NCBI GenBank assembly: GCA_963727015.1
Contig: CAVSEV010000005.1
Coordinates: 806,001-870,000, forward strand
Reading direction: 5' to 3'
DNA length: 64,000 nt
Source: DATFVJ01 sp963727015
GTDB taxonomy: Bacteria; Actinomycetota; Actinomycetes; Streptosporangiales; Streptosporangiaceae
This document shows positions 1 to 8,452 of this stretch, piece by piece. The position numbers and the translations under genes were made by a program. Positions within the stretch are counted from its first letter, which is position 1. Each line of letters starts with the position of its first letter. The notes under the pieces were generated by a model that did not search any database, was not told the DNA's origin, and saw only the letters and a program-made list of their open reading frames with translations.

Positions 1-768
1 GGACCGCATTCTCGCTGGTGGCAAGTTGATGTGACCGACGAGAGCGCGCTGGCCGACGTCGCGGCCAAGGTCCTCGAGGCCTATGGGCGGATCGACGTGG
101 TCGTCGCCAACGCCGGAATCGCCATCGGCGGCCCGTTCATTTACTCCGATGCCCGTTCTTTCGCGCGGGTGATCGAGGTCAACCTGCTCGGCAGCATAGC
201 CACCGCGCGCGCGTTCATGCCCGCCCTGATCGAGAGCAAGGGCTACCTGCTGCAAGTGGCGTCCATGGCCGCGCTCGCCCCGTCCCCGATGATGGCGGCG
301 TACTGCGCGAGTAAGTCCGGCGTTGAGGCATTCGCCCATTCCGTCCGGGCTGAGGTGGCCCACCACGGCGTGCGCGTCGGCGTCGCGTACCTGAGCTGGA
401 CCGACACCGACATGGTGCGGGGCGCGGACGCGAACGCGGCGCTCCGGGAAATGCGTGCCGAGCTGCCATTCCCTGCGGACCGCACCTACGCGCTCGACTC
501 CACCGTCGACGCGCTCGTAAGCGGGATCGCCAGGCGCGCACCACGGGTGTACGGGCAGCGCTGGCTGCCACCGGTTCAGCTGGCCAGAGGCCTGCTGCCG
601 ATCGCGGCGAGGTTCGCGGCCCGCACCATGGCTGACATCGAGTCGCGCTGGCTCGCGACGGGCGCGAGGACCGATCCTGTGGGGGCGGGCGGCGCCGCCG
701 ACACCGCCGCGCGGGCGGTGTCCGGCCCTGGCAAGCCATCCGCCACCGCAGGGAGCCAGCGATCGTGA
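1..768 (+). CDS. Short-chain dehydrogenase/reductase (SDR), 5' end outside window
   Basis: The reading frame is open from the first base, so the gene is cut by the window edge. A GTG at 31 is in frame but is not the true start, because SDR sequence precedes it. Visible SDR features are the NNAG-like VVANAG motif, the catalytic Ser region, and the YCASK active-site Tyr/Lys pair near residue 100 of the visible part. The N-terminal TGxxxGxG dinucleotide motif is missing because of the truncation. The C-terminal 35 residues are Ala/Gly-rich and probably disordered. The stop overlaps the next start (GTGA at 765), which indicates translational coupling with a hydrolase and a Baeyer-Villiger-type monooxygenase. 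It probably oxidises an alcohol or reduces a ketone in the same pathway. The substrate cannot be inferred. Confidence 0.9.
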   Translation, partial: GPHSRWWQVDVTDESALADVAAKVLEAYGRIDVVVANAGIAIGGPFIYSDARSFARVIEVNLLGSIATARAFMPALIESKGYLLQVASMAALAPSPMMAAYCASKSGVEAFAHSVRAEVAHHGVRVGVAYLSWTDTDMVRGADANAALREMRAELPFPADRTYALDSTVDALVSGIARRAPRVYGQRWLPPVQLARGLLPIAARFAARTMADIESRWLATGARTDPVGAGGAADTAARAVSGPGKPSATAGSQRS

Positions 769-1559
769 CCGCACCGGCTGTTCCTCGACTGAACTATGAA
801 CGCAGGGGATCAGGTTCTCCGCTTGTCCTGCTGCACGGAATCGGCCATCGCTGGCAGGCATGGGAGCCGGTGCTGGACAGGCTCGCGGCCGAACACGACG
901 TCATCGCGGTCGATCTGCCCGGCTTCGGTAAGTCGCCGCCGCTGGCGGGCCCATCAGGGATCACCGACATCGCCGCCGCCCTCACCGCATTCTTCGGGCA
1001 TCTCGGGCTGGACCGCCCGCACGTGGCGGGCAATAGCCTTGGCGGGGGGCTCGCCCTTGAGCTTGCGGCCGCTGGCAAGGTCTCATCGGCCACCGCACTG
1101 TCCCCAGTGGGATTCTGGATTCCGTGGGAGTTCAAGCTGGGGCTCGGCTCGCTCGTCGTGCTTCGGCGGACCACGTTCCTGCCCGTTCCGTTGCTGCGGG
1201 CAATGGTGCGCTCGAACTGGTTGCGGGTGCTGGCCTTCGGCGCGGTCATCCGCTGGCCCGAGCACCTCACGCAGGAGCAGGCGATGGGTGACATCCTCGC
1301 CCTGCGCAACGGCGCGTTCGCCAGGGTCGCGAGTGGCGCCCAAGAGTATGTCTTCCACGGCAAGCCGAACGTCCCCGTGACCGTGGCGTGGGGCACCCAC
1401 GACCGGATCTTGCTGCACAGGCAGGCGGACCGCGCTAGGCGCAGGCTGCCCGCCGCTCGTCACGTTGACCTGCCCGGCTGCGGCCACGTGCCGATGATCG
1501 ACGCGCCCAACCGGGTCGCGTCGATCATCCTGGCGACCACCAAGGAGTCACCCGCATGA
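765..1559 (+). CDS. Alpha/beta fold hydrolase
   Basis: This 264-residue protein has the classic fold landmarks: an HG oxyanion motif (LLHGIGH, about residue 25), the VDLPGFGKS strand-turn segment, a GNSLGG nucleophile elbow with the catalytic Ser near residue 92, and a C-terminal GCGHVPM segment carrying the catalytic His. The length is typical. The GTG start overlaps the upstream SDR stop, and its own stop overlaps the ATG of the monooxygenase gene, so three genes are tightly coupled. Next to a Baeyer-Villiger-type enzyme it could hydrolyse the ester or lactone that enzyme makes; this is inference from context. Haloalkane dehalogenase or C-C hydrolase activity cannot be excluded. Confidence 0.9.
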   Translation: MTAPAVPRLNYERRGSGSPLVLLHGIGHRWQAWEPVLDRLAAEHDVIAVDLPGFGKSPPLAGPSGITDIAAALTAFFGHLGLDRPHVAGNSLGGGLALELAAAGKVSSATALSPVGFWIPWEFKLGLGSLVVLRRTTFLPVPLLRAMVRSNWLRVLAFGAVIRWPEHLTQEQAMGDILALRNGAFARVASGAQEYVFHGKPNVPVTVAWGTHDRILLHRQADRARRRLPAARHVDLPGCGHVPMIDAPNRVASIILATTKESPA

Positions 1560-3031
1560 ACCCCAACGACCCTGCAAGCTCCGACCCGGCGATCGTCATC
1601 ATCGGATCCGGTTTCGCCGGCCTATGCATGGCCATCAAGTTGAAAGAGGCACACTTCCACAATTTCGTGATCCTGGAGAAGGACGACGATCTCGGCGGGA
1701 CCTGGCGGGACAACAAATACCCCGGCTGCGCGTGTGACGTGCCATCGCATATGTATTCGTTCTCCTTCGAGCTCAACCCCGACTGGTCCAGGATGTTCTC
1801 GCCGCAGGAGGAGATCTGGGCGTACATGCGGCGATGCGCGGAAAAGTACGGCATTACCGCACACATCCATTACGGCGCCGCGGTGGAGCGCATGGAGTGG
1901 GATGACGCCGGGCAGCGCTGGCATGTCACCACTACGTCGGGTGACGTCTACACGACTCGCGCGATCGTGTCGGGCAGCGGCGGGCTGCACGTGCCATCGA
2001 TCCCCGAGATTCCTGGCTCCGACCGGTTCGCCGGCCCGGCCTTCCACTCGGCCCAATGGGACTACTCTTGCGACCTATCAGGCAAGCGGATCGCAGTCAT
2101 CGGAACGGGCGCGTCGGCGATCCAGTTCGTGCCGGAGATCGCCAAGCAGGCCGGACGGGTGGATGTCTTCCAGCGGACGCCGTCTTGGGTCGAGCCGAGG
2201 CCCGACTTCGAGTTCCCGCCCGCGGTCCGTGCCATGTTCCGTGCCGCTCCGCCGGTGACGCGGGCATTCCGTGACGGGCTGTACTGGTATCTCGAAGCGC
2301 GGGGGGCCGGTTTCGCTGTGCACCCCAGGTTGCTCGCGCCATTGCAGCGATTGGCCAAGCGCCAGATCGAGCGCCAGATCGACGACCCTGCGCTGCGTGC
2401 GAAGGTGACACCTGACTACACGGTCGGCTGTAAGCGGCTGCTCCTGGCCTCCGACTACTATCCCGCTCTGAACAGGCCGAACGTCGACGTCGTGACGGAT
2501 CACATCATCGAGATCACCGAGACCGGCGTGGTCTGCGCCGATGGCAGCACGTACGACGTCGATGTGATCATCTATGGCACCGGTTTCAAGACGGTCGAAG
2601 TGATCGAGGAAATGAACCTCTCCGGACGCGATGGGGTCAAGCTCCAGGACGTCTGGCGCGGCGGCGTCGAGGCCTATCACGGTATTACCGTCGCCGGGTT
2701 CCCGAACTTCTTCATACTGCTGGGCCCCAACACCGCACTCGGGCACAACTCGGTCGTATTCATGATCGAAAGCCAGGTCCAGCACGTGATGAGCTGCCTG
2801 CGGCTGCTCGCCAAGGAGAAGGCGGAGACGATCGAGGTCAGGGCGTCCGCTCTGCGCCGCTTCAACGACAAGATGCAGCGCCGCCTGCGCCGTGCTGTCT
2901 GGAGCACGGGGGGCTGCAACAGCTGGTACCTGGATGACGAGGGCGTCAACCGCGCGATGTGGCCTGGGTTCACCTTCGAGTACTGGGCGAACACCAGGCA
3001 CGCGCGCCGCGCCGACTACGTGATCAGCTGA
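1556..3031 (+). CDS. Flavin-containing monooxygenase, Baeyer-Villiger type
   Basis: The 491-residue protein starts with an FAD-binding GSGFAGL motif (about residues 17-23). A GTWRDNKYPGCACDVPSHMY segment follows, typical of Baeyer-Villiger and related class B flavoprotein monooxygenases. The fingerprint FAGPAFHSAQWD (about 155-166) matches the FxGxxxHxxxW type, and a second Rossmann motif, VIGTGASAIQ, binds NADPH. The length fits the family. The start is set by ATGA overlap with the upstream hydrolase gene. Together SDR, hydrolase and this enzyme would form an alcohol-to-ketone-to-ester-to-acid route on an unknown substrate (inference). N-oxidation of an amine is an alternative activity within the superfamily. 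Confidence 0.9.
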   Translation: MNPNDPASSDPAIVIIGSGFAGLCMAIKLKEAHFHNFVILEKDDDLGGTWRDNKYPGCACDVPSHMYSFSFELNPDWSRMFSPQEEIWAYMRRCAEKYGITAHIHYGAAVERMEWDDAGQRWHVTTTSGDVYTTRAIVSGSGGLHVPSIPEIPGSDRFAGPAFHSAQWDYSCDLSGKRIAVIGTGASAIQFVPEIAKQAGRVDVFQRTPSWVEPRPDFEFPPAVRAMFRAAPPVTRAFRDGLYWYLEARGAGFAVHPRLLAPLQRLAKRQIERQIDDPALRAKVTPDYTVGCKRLLLASDYYPALNRPNVDVVTDHIIEITETGVVCADGSTYDVDVIIYGTGFKTVEVIEEMNLSGRDGVKLQDVWRGGVEAYHGITVAGFPNFFILLGPNTALGHNSVVFMIESQVQHVMSCLRLLAKEKAETIEVRASALRRFNDKMQRRLRRAVWSTGGCNSWYLDDEGVNRAMWPGFTFEYWANTRHARRADYVIS

Positions 3032-3108
3032 CCGACGTCAACGCGATCGCGCATCGCCGGTACCCGTTCAACCCGGTATTCGTGGACCTGTGATGGCCGC
3101 CCGGTGGT

Positions 3109-3585
3109 TCACCAGTTACTCAGCGGCCGCAGCGCGTCGGCCGCTTCGCGAACCCTGGCGCGCAGGTTCTCCCTGCTGCCACGGTGATACAGCGGCCCGC
3201 TCGCATCGCCGAGCAGAACGCTGGCCTGGGCGACGCCGCGGGCAGCGACAGGACCGGGCGTGCGGAGGCGGCGGATCAGTTCCCCGAACTCCGCCGCGGC
3301 GTCGCTGACCCGGTCGCGGCACACCGGCACCGGCGGCCGGCGGGAAGCAGATGGCTGCGTCGCCGCTGCCAAGATCCGTTGCGCGCCTCGAGCGAGATCA
3401 AGCCTCGTCGGCACGCGCACCAGCATCTGGGCGCGCAGCGCGAGTTCCACATTGGCTTCTGGGCGGGCTCCGCTCGCGAGATCGCGATCAAGCCGTGCGG
3501 CGCGCAGGCATACCAGGAGCCGGTCCCAGGGACGGGCCGGCCTCGCCATCGGGCAACCACCACCGTCGTCAAGCAATAACAGCAT
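3109..3585 (-). CDS. Small conserved-looking hypothetical protein
   Basis: This 158-residue minus-strand protein has no domain I recognise. It begins MLLLLDDGGGCPMARPARPW and is rich in Arg, Ala and Leu, with probable helical segments and no signal peptide. The start at 3585 was chosen over 3603 because a GGGAGG ribosome-binding site lies about 7 bases upstream of it. An internal ATG at 3549 is also possible. It lies convergent with the monooxygenase gene and divergent from the glycosyltransferase gene at 3868. I have a general impression that similar proteins occur widely in actinobacteria, but I cannot verify this and assign no function. Confidence 0.6.
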   Translation of the reverse strand: MLLLLDDGGGCPMARPARPWDRLLVCLRAARLDRDLASGARPEANVELALRAQMLVRVPTRLDLARGAQRILAAATQPSASRRPPVPVCRDRVSDAAAEFGELIRRLRTPGPVAARGVAQASVLLGDASGPLYHRGSRENLRARVREAADALRPLSNW

Positions 3586-3755
3586 CGGGTACCTCCCTGC
3601 CACAGCGGCCCTGATACACAGCCGCCTTGCTGCACAGCCGCCCTGCTACTACAGCGGCGTCCGGTGCGGGCTGGCGAGCAACGTGAACCTGCTAATCACG
3701 ATTGCAGGTGACACATAACCAGTCAACCTGTTTAACCGGTTGCTTCGTGACCCGG

Positions 3756-3806
3756 CACGGGCACGGAACCGCACGGAACGGAACGGCACGGCACGGCACG
3801 GTCAGG
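3756..3806. repeat. Short GC-rich simple repeat upstream of the glycosyltransferase
   Basis: About ten imperfect copies of a five-base CACGG/AACGG motif lie about 60 bases upstream of the GT2-GtrA start. The 3604-3867 interval otherwise shows no gene I can support. Confidence 0.6.
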
Positions 3807-3867
3807 TCAGAAGGACCTCATAGGTGCGCCCGAGCCTCCGCTGAGAACCGTTCCCGACAGTGGCTCC

Positions 3868-5283
3868 ATGACGACCTACCAGAACCTGCTGCCGGCCTCC
3901 GCGGCACCCGCCGCACCGGGTGCCGGCAGGCCGCAGGTGGAAATTGTGGTCCCGGTCCGCAACGAGGAACGCGACCTCGGCCCGAGCATCGCGCGGCTGC
4001 ACCGTTACGTGCACGGGGCATTCCCGTTCTCGGCCCGGATCACCATCGCCGACAACGGCAGCACCGATCGCACTTGGGCGCTGGCGGTAGCGCTGAGCCA
4101 GAAGCATCCGGGCGTTCGGGCGGCGCGGCTGGAAGAGGCTGGACGCGGCAGGGCGCTGCGCGCCGTCTGGACGGCCAGCGACGCAGATGTGCTCGCCTAT
4201 ATGGATGTCGACATGTCGACCGGCCTGAACGCGCTCCTGCCGCTCGTCGCCCCGCTGCTTTCCGGGCACAGCGACCTGGCCATCGGCACCCGGCTTGCGC
4301 GCAGCGCGCGGGTCGCCCGCGGCCCGCGCCGCGAGATCATCTCCCGCTGTTACAACTTGCTTCTCCACGCGACGCTTTGCACCCGCTTCTCCGACGCCCA
4401 ATGCGGCTTCAAGGCGATCCGTGCCGACCGGGCGAGGGCCCTGCTGCCGCTCGTGCAGGACACCGGCTGGTTCTTCGACACAGAATTGCTGGTGCTCGCG
4501 GAGCGTGCGGGCCTGCGGGTGCACGAGGTGCCGGTCGACTGGATCGATGATCCGGACTCGCGGGTGGACCTGGTCGCAACGGCCGTCGCGGATCTGCGCG
4601 GCATCGCCCGGCTTGGTTTCGGGCTGGCACGGGGCACCGTCGGCATTCCCGCGTTCGATGACGGCACCGGCTGGGCCGGCCCCGAAGGCTGGACCGGTCC
4701 CGAAAGCTGGACCGGCCCCGAAGGCTGGACCCGCCCCGAAGGCTGGACCGTCCCTGTGGATCACTCCGTCGCTCCCGGCGGCCACCGGCGTCAGCCCGGC
4801 GGCGTGCCCGGTGGCCAGTTGATCCGTTTCATGGTGATCGGCGTGGCGAGCACGGCTGCATATCTGCTGCTCTACCTGCTGCTGCGCGGCATGATGGGCG
4901 CCGAGACTGCGAACGCGGTCAGCCTGTTCGCGACTGCGGTGGCCAACACCGCGGCGAACAGGCGTTTCACCTTCGGCATCCGCGGCCGGGCGCGCATCGT
5001 GCGCCATCAGGTGCGCGGCATGCTTGCCTTCGGTGCCGGCCTGGCGCTCACCAGTGGCGCCCTTGCCCTGCTGCAAGCGGTCGCGCCGCATCCGTCCCGG
5101 CTGGCCGAACTCGCCGTGCTGCTTCCCGCGAACCTGGCCGCCACGCTGCTCCGGTTCCTCATCTACCGCGGCTGGGTGTTCGGCAGCGCGCAGCGGGGTC
5201 CTGCCGTGCGGCGGCCGGTGCGAGCAGGCGATGCCGCGGTCGCCGCGGCACGCCTAACCGATACCGCTGGATGGACGCGATGA
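3868..5283 (+). CDS. GT2 glycosyltransferase fused to a GtrA-like membrane domain
   Basis: Residues 20-250 are a GT2 family domain of the dolichyl-/polyprenyl-phosphate sugar synthase type: VEIVVPVRNEERDL start, DNGSTDRTW, the metal-binding YMDVDMST motif and a WFFDTELL segment. An 18-bp minisatellite follows, encoding five GWTGPE-like repeats (about residues 268-297). Residues about 310-450 form a GtrA-like domain with four probable membrane helices. GT2-GtrA fusions are known to make and help flip polyprenyl-phosphate sugars. The next gene encodes a GT39-type membrane glycosyltransferase that would use such a donor, and the two genes overlap. A polyprenyl-phosphate hexose synthase acting at the inner membrane face is the likely role; the sugar is unknown. 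Confidence 0.88.
   Translation: MTTYQNLLPASAAPAAPGAGRPQVEIVVPVRNEERDLGPSIARLHRYVHGAFPFSARITIADNGSTDRTWALAVALSQKHPGVRAARLEEAGRGRALRAVWTASDADVLAYMDVDMSTGLNALLPLVAPLLSGHSDLAIGTRLARSARVARGPRREIISRCYNLLLHATLCTRFSDAQCGFKAIRADRARALLPLVQDTGWFFDTELLVLAERAGLRVHEVPVDWIDDPDSRVDLVATAVADLRGIARLGFGLARGTVGIPAFDDGTGWAGPEGWTGPESWTGPEGWTRPEGWTVPVDHSVAPGGHRRQPGGVPGGQLIRFMVIGVASTAAYLLLYLLLRGMMGAETANAVSLFATAVANTAANRRFTFGIRGRARIVRHQVRGMLAFGAGLALTSGALALLQAVAPHPSRLAELAVLLPANLAATLLRFLIYRGWVFGSAQRGPAVRRPVRAGDAAVAAARLTDTAGWTR
4669..4758 (+). repeat. 18-bp coding minisatellite, 5 copies
   Basis: Five imperfect copies of an 18-bp unit encode GW(T/A)GPE/GWTRPE repeats between the GT2 and GtrA-like domains. The repeat keeps the frame, so copy-number change would only lengthen or shorten the linker. 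Confidence 0.85.
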
Positions 5284-7433
5284 CGACGACGGCCGGATCA
5301 GCCAAGGGTGACAGCCTGCGGGCCGACGGGAGCGAAGGCCGCCGCCGGTGGCAGCGGCGTGGTCGTGACAGTGAGCCGCGGTGGGCACGACCCGCGCTGG
5401 CGGGCTTGCTTGCCGCGACCGCCGCGCTCTATCTCATCGGCCTCGGCCGGAGCGGCTGGGCAAACGACTTCTACGCGGCCGCCGTGCAGGCGGGAACCAA
5501 GAGCTGGAAGGCCATGTTCTTCGGGTCCTTCGACAGCTCGAACTTCATCACCGTAGACAAGACGCCCGCATCGCTGTGGGTAAGCGAATTGTCCGCTCGC
5601 ATTTTCGGGCTGAACTCATGGAGCCTGCTCGTGCCACAGGCGCTGGAGGGCGTCGCGGCGGTCGGGTTGCTGTACACGACGGTCAGGCGCTGGTTCGGCC
5701 CTGGCGCCGGCCTGCTGGCCGGCGCAGCGCTCGCCAGCACGCCGGTGGCCACCCTGATGTTCAGGTTCAACAACCCCGACGCGCTGCTTGTGCTGCTGCT
5801 CGTCGGGGCGGCGTACGCGGTCACCCGGGCAGTCGAGGACGGCAGGACCCGCTGGCTCGTGCTGGCGGGCTCGCTCGTCGGCTTCGGCTTTCTCACCAAG
5901 ATGCTGCAAGCGTTCCTCGTCCTGCCCGCGTTCGGGGTTGCCTACCTCGTGGCGGGGCCGCCACGGCTGCGCAGGCGTGTCTGGCAGCTCGCCCTCGGCG
6001 GGCTCGCCACACTCGCGGCGGCCGGGTGGTGGGTCGCGATCGTGCAACTGACGCCGGCGTCGGCGCGTCCCTACATCGGCGGCTCCACCAACAACAGCGT
6101 GCTCGAGCTCGCCCTCGGCTACAACGGCCTCGGCAGGCTCACCGGCGACGAGACCGGTTCGGTCGGTTTCGGCAACGGCGCAGCGAGCCCATTCGGCGGA
6201 ACGCCCCGGCTGACCCGCCTGTTCGGCGCGGAGATGGGCGGCCAGGCCAGCTGGCTCATCCCCGCCGCGCTCATCGCGATAGCCGCGCTGCTCTGGTCGG
6301 CGCGCCGCGCCGCGCGCACCGACCGCGGCCGTGCCGCCGCGCTCCTGTGGGGCGGCTGGCTGCTGGTCACCGGCGCCGTGTTCAGCTTCATGGCCGGGAT
6401 CATCCACCCCTACTACACGGTGGCCCTCGCCCCCCCGGTCGCGGCCCTGGTAGGCATCGGCGCGAGCGCGGCATGGCGCGCCCGCCGTCAGCTGGTATCC
6501 AGGGCGACGCTCGCGGCGATGATCGTCGTCAGCGTCATCTGGTCGTACGTCCTACTCGACCGTAGCCCCGAGTGGTATCCGTGGCTGCGCGGCCTGATCG
6601 TCGCCGCCGGCCTCATGGCCCTGATCGGCCTGTTCACCGAGGGAGTCGTGACTCGCATGGGCACCGCGGTGCCGAGGAGTGCGGCATCGGCCGCCGCCGC
6701 AGGTGTCGCTGGGCTCGCACTTGTCGGGGTGCTCGCGGGGCCGGTCGCCTACAGCCTGGAAACGGCGGCGACCCCGCACGCGGGCGCGATCCCGTCTGCG
6801 GGCCCCGCAGTGACCACGGCCGCCGGGGGCCCGGGTGGATTCGGCGGGACTGGTGGCTTCCGCGGGCCGGCCGGATTCGGCGGCAGGTCGGGCGGACAGA
6901 CAGGAGCCGCCAGCGCGAACGCCCCTGGCGGCCAGCGTTCCGCGGGCAACCCGGGCGTTCCAGGCAGCCAGGGCGCCGCCGGCGTCACGGGTGGCCGGGC
7001 AGGCACGGGTGGCCGGGCAGGCACGGGTGGCCGGGCGGGTACACCCGGCGCAGGAACCCCTGGTGGCGGGCCAGGCGGCCTCGGCGGTGCGGCACAGGTC
7101 AGCAGCGCCATGGTTGCACTGCTACGGTCAGCGGCAGCTGGTTACCGCTGGCCGGCGGCCATCGTGGGCGCCACGTCCGCGTCGTCCTTGCAACTTGCAT
7201 CTGGCGAACCGATCATGGCGATCGGCGGCTTCAATGGCACTGACCCGGCGCCCACAATCGCTGAGTTCGAGCAGCTGGTCACCGCGCACAAGATCCACTA
7301 TTTCGTCGCCGGGCAACGTGGCGGCTTCGGCGGCTCCGCGTCCGGCGCATCCGCGCAGATAACGTCCTGGGTGAAGCAGCACTTCAGCTCCACCACGGTC
7401 GGCGGCTACACCGTGTACGACCTGTCGTCATGA
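5271..7433 (+). CDS. GT39/ArnT-type integral membrane glycosyltransferase
   Basis: The 720-residue protein carries about 12 hydrophobic segments. After the first helix it shows WANDFYAAAVQAG, then DKTPASLWVSELSARIFG, the acidic loop typical of PMT/ArnT-like (GT39/83) enzymes. Later helices are followed by a Gly-rich low-complexity linker (about residues 515-615) and a soluble C-terminal domain ending in TVYDLSS, as in YkcB-like proteins. It would transfer a sugar from a polyprenyl-phosphate donor to an extracytoplasmic acceptor. The ATG at 5271 overlaps the end of the GT2-GtrA gene; an ATG at 5280 (ATGA overlap) is equally plausible. The pair is likely one functional unit for wall or protein glycosylation. 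Confidence 0.88.
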   Translation: MDAMTTTAGSAKGDSLRADGSEGRRRWQRRGRDSEPRWARPALAGLLAATAALYLIGLGRSGWANDFYAAAVQAGTKSWKAMFFGSFDSSNFITVDKTPASLWVSELSARIFGLNSWSLLVPQALEGVAAVGLLYTTVRRWFGPGAGLLAGAALASTPVATLMFRFNNPDALLVLLLVGAAYAVTRAVEDGRTRWLVLAGSLVGFGFLTKMLQAFLVLPAFGVAYLVAGPPRLRRRVWQLALGGLATLAAAGWWVAIVQLTPASARPYIGGSTNNSVLELALGYNGLGRLTGDETGSVGFGNGAASPFGGTPRLTRLFGAEMGGQASWLIPAALIAIAALLWSARRAARTDRGRAAALLWGGWLLVTGAVFSFMAGIIHPYYTVALAPPVAALVGIGASAAWRARRQLVSRATLAAMIVVSVIWSYVLLDRSPEWYPWLRGLIVAAGLMALIGLFTEGVVTRMGTAVPRSAASAAAAGVAGLALVGVLAGPVAYSLETAATPHAGAIPSAGPAVTTAAGGPGGFGGTGGFRGPAGFGGRSGGQTGAASANAPGGQRSAGNPGVPGSQGAAGVTGGRAGTGGRAGTGGRAGTPGAGTPGGGPGGLGGAAQVSSAMVALLRSAAAGYRWPAAIVGATSASSLQLASGEPIMAIGGFNGTDPAPTIAEFEQLVTAHKIHYFVAGQRGGFGGSASGASAQITSWVKQHFSSTTVGGYTVYDLSS

Positions 7434-7492
7434 GCGCGGCCGAGGCTGGCGGCCGTCGGCCACCGGCGCATTGTGGTCTAGAAAGTGTCCAT

Positions 7493-7553
7493 GATCCGTA
7501 CCTGTGTTAGCTTTCCGGGCCTATTCGCAGGATAGTTAACACGAAAACGGATC
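7493..7553. repeat. 61-bp interspersed palindrome, copy 1
   Basis: An imperfect dyad: GATCCGT ... ACGGATC at the ends, then TGTGTTAGCT against AGTTAACACG, then TCC/GGA closing on a GC-rich loop. The similarity extends outward to TCCATGATC on the left (from 7488) and GATCAAGAA on the right. It lies about 60 bases after the GT39 stop codon and could form a long hairpin in the transcript. There is no T tract of the classic terminator type. Confidence 0.88.
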
Positions 7554-7745
7554 AAGAACGCAGCTGACGGTACGTAAGCGAGGTCGGCGGCGTGGCGATC
7601 CGGCCCGTCCGAGGTCCCGAGGTGCCGCCGCAGCGGCTGGTCGCTGCCACTGGCCTGGGGCCAGCCTGCGGGCGAGCCCGCGGCGCGAGCCCGCGGCCGG
7701 CCTGCGGGGGCCAGCCTCTGGGGGCCAGCCTCCGGAAGTGTCCAT

Positions 7746-7806
7746 GATCCGTACCTGTGTTAACTTTCCGGGCCTATTCGCAGGATAGTTAACACGAAAA
7801 CGGATC
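7746..7806. repeat. 61-bp interspersed palindrome, copy 2
   Basis: Same element as at 7493, one base different in the stem (TTAACT in place of TTAGCT), which makes the stem more perfect. It is part of the tandem duplicate. Confidence 0.88.
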
Positions 7807-8452
7807 AAGAACGCAGCTGACGGTACGTAAGCGAGGTCGGCGGCGTGGCGATCCGGCCCGTCCGAGGTCCCGAGGTGCCGCCGCGGCGGCTGGTCGCTGC
7901 CACTGGCCTGGGCCAGCCTGCGGGCGAACCCGCGGCGCGAGCCCGCGGCCGGCCTGCGCGGCCGGCCTGCGGGGCCAGCCGGCAGGCCGGCCTGCGGCGG
8001 CCTGCCTGCGGGGTCGGCCGGGGGCGAGCCTGCGGGGGGCCGGCCGGGGGCGAGCCCGCGCGGGGCCGGCCGGGGGCGAGCCTGCGGGCCGGCCGGGGGG
8101 CCAGCCCGCGGGGCGAGCCTATTGCGGCGACCGCCCGCGAGGCCGCGGCGCTCGGGCTGCCGCACGCGGTGTCAGCGATCGCTTACGCTGGTGGTGGCGC
8201 TGCTGCAGGCCGTCGCGCGCACCTGGCCCGGCCGTGCGCTCGCCCCGCGCAGCTGACCCGAGCCGGACCGACCGGCATCGCAGGGCGCCCGCGCAGGGCA
8301 CAACGTGGAGCGGGCAGATTGCACAACGGCCACTTATAACCCGCGAAGGGGGATGTGCGATCTGTAACGCTCTGATGCCGTAAATTGAGCTGATCCTCAG
8401 CAGCCAGGACCGCCCGCCTGGATGAGCACCGCGGCGAAGGGAATTGTCTGGA

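Larger units (their letters stand above)
7483..7958. repeat. 253-bp tandem direct duplication
   Basis: The segment from 7483 recurs from 7736 at an exact offset of 253 bases. The two copies are nearly identical over about 220 bases, with a few substitutions and a one-base indel in a G run. Each begins AAGTGTCCATGATCCGT and includes the palindrome described separately. Similarity fades in GC-rich simple sequence near 7958. Confidence 0.92.
7434..8452. other. Long non-coding interval between GT39 gene and malQ
   Basis: About one kilobase without a credible gene. It holds two copies of a 253-bp repeat (7483-7958), each with a 61-bp palindrome. Then about 150 bases (7960-8120) consist of imperfect GGCCGG-GGGCGAGCC-like repeats of extreme GC content. 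Open frames here are by-products of that composition. The last 120 bases, towards malQ, are more A/T-rich and may hold its promoter. Confidence 0.7.

Noticed and set aside
5616..6407. Long antisense frames within GT39, malQ, pepN, shc and ABC genes
   Set aside because: They mirror the high GC of the sense genes and carry no motifs; all are explained by the sense coding sequence.
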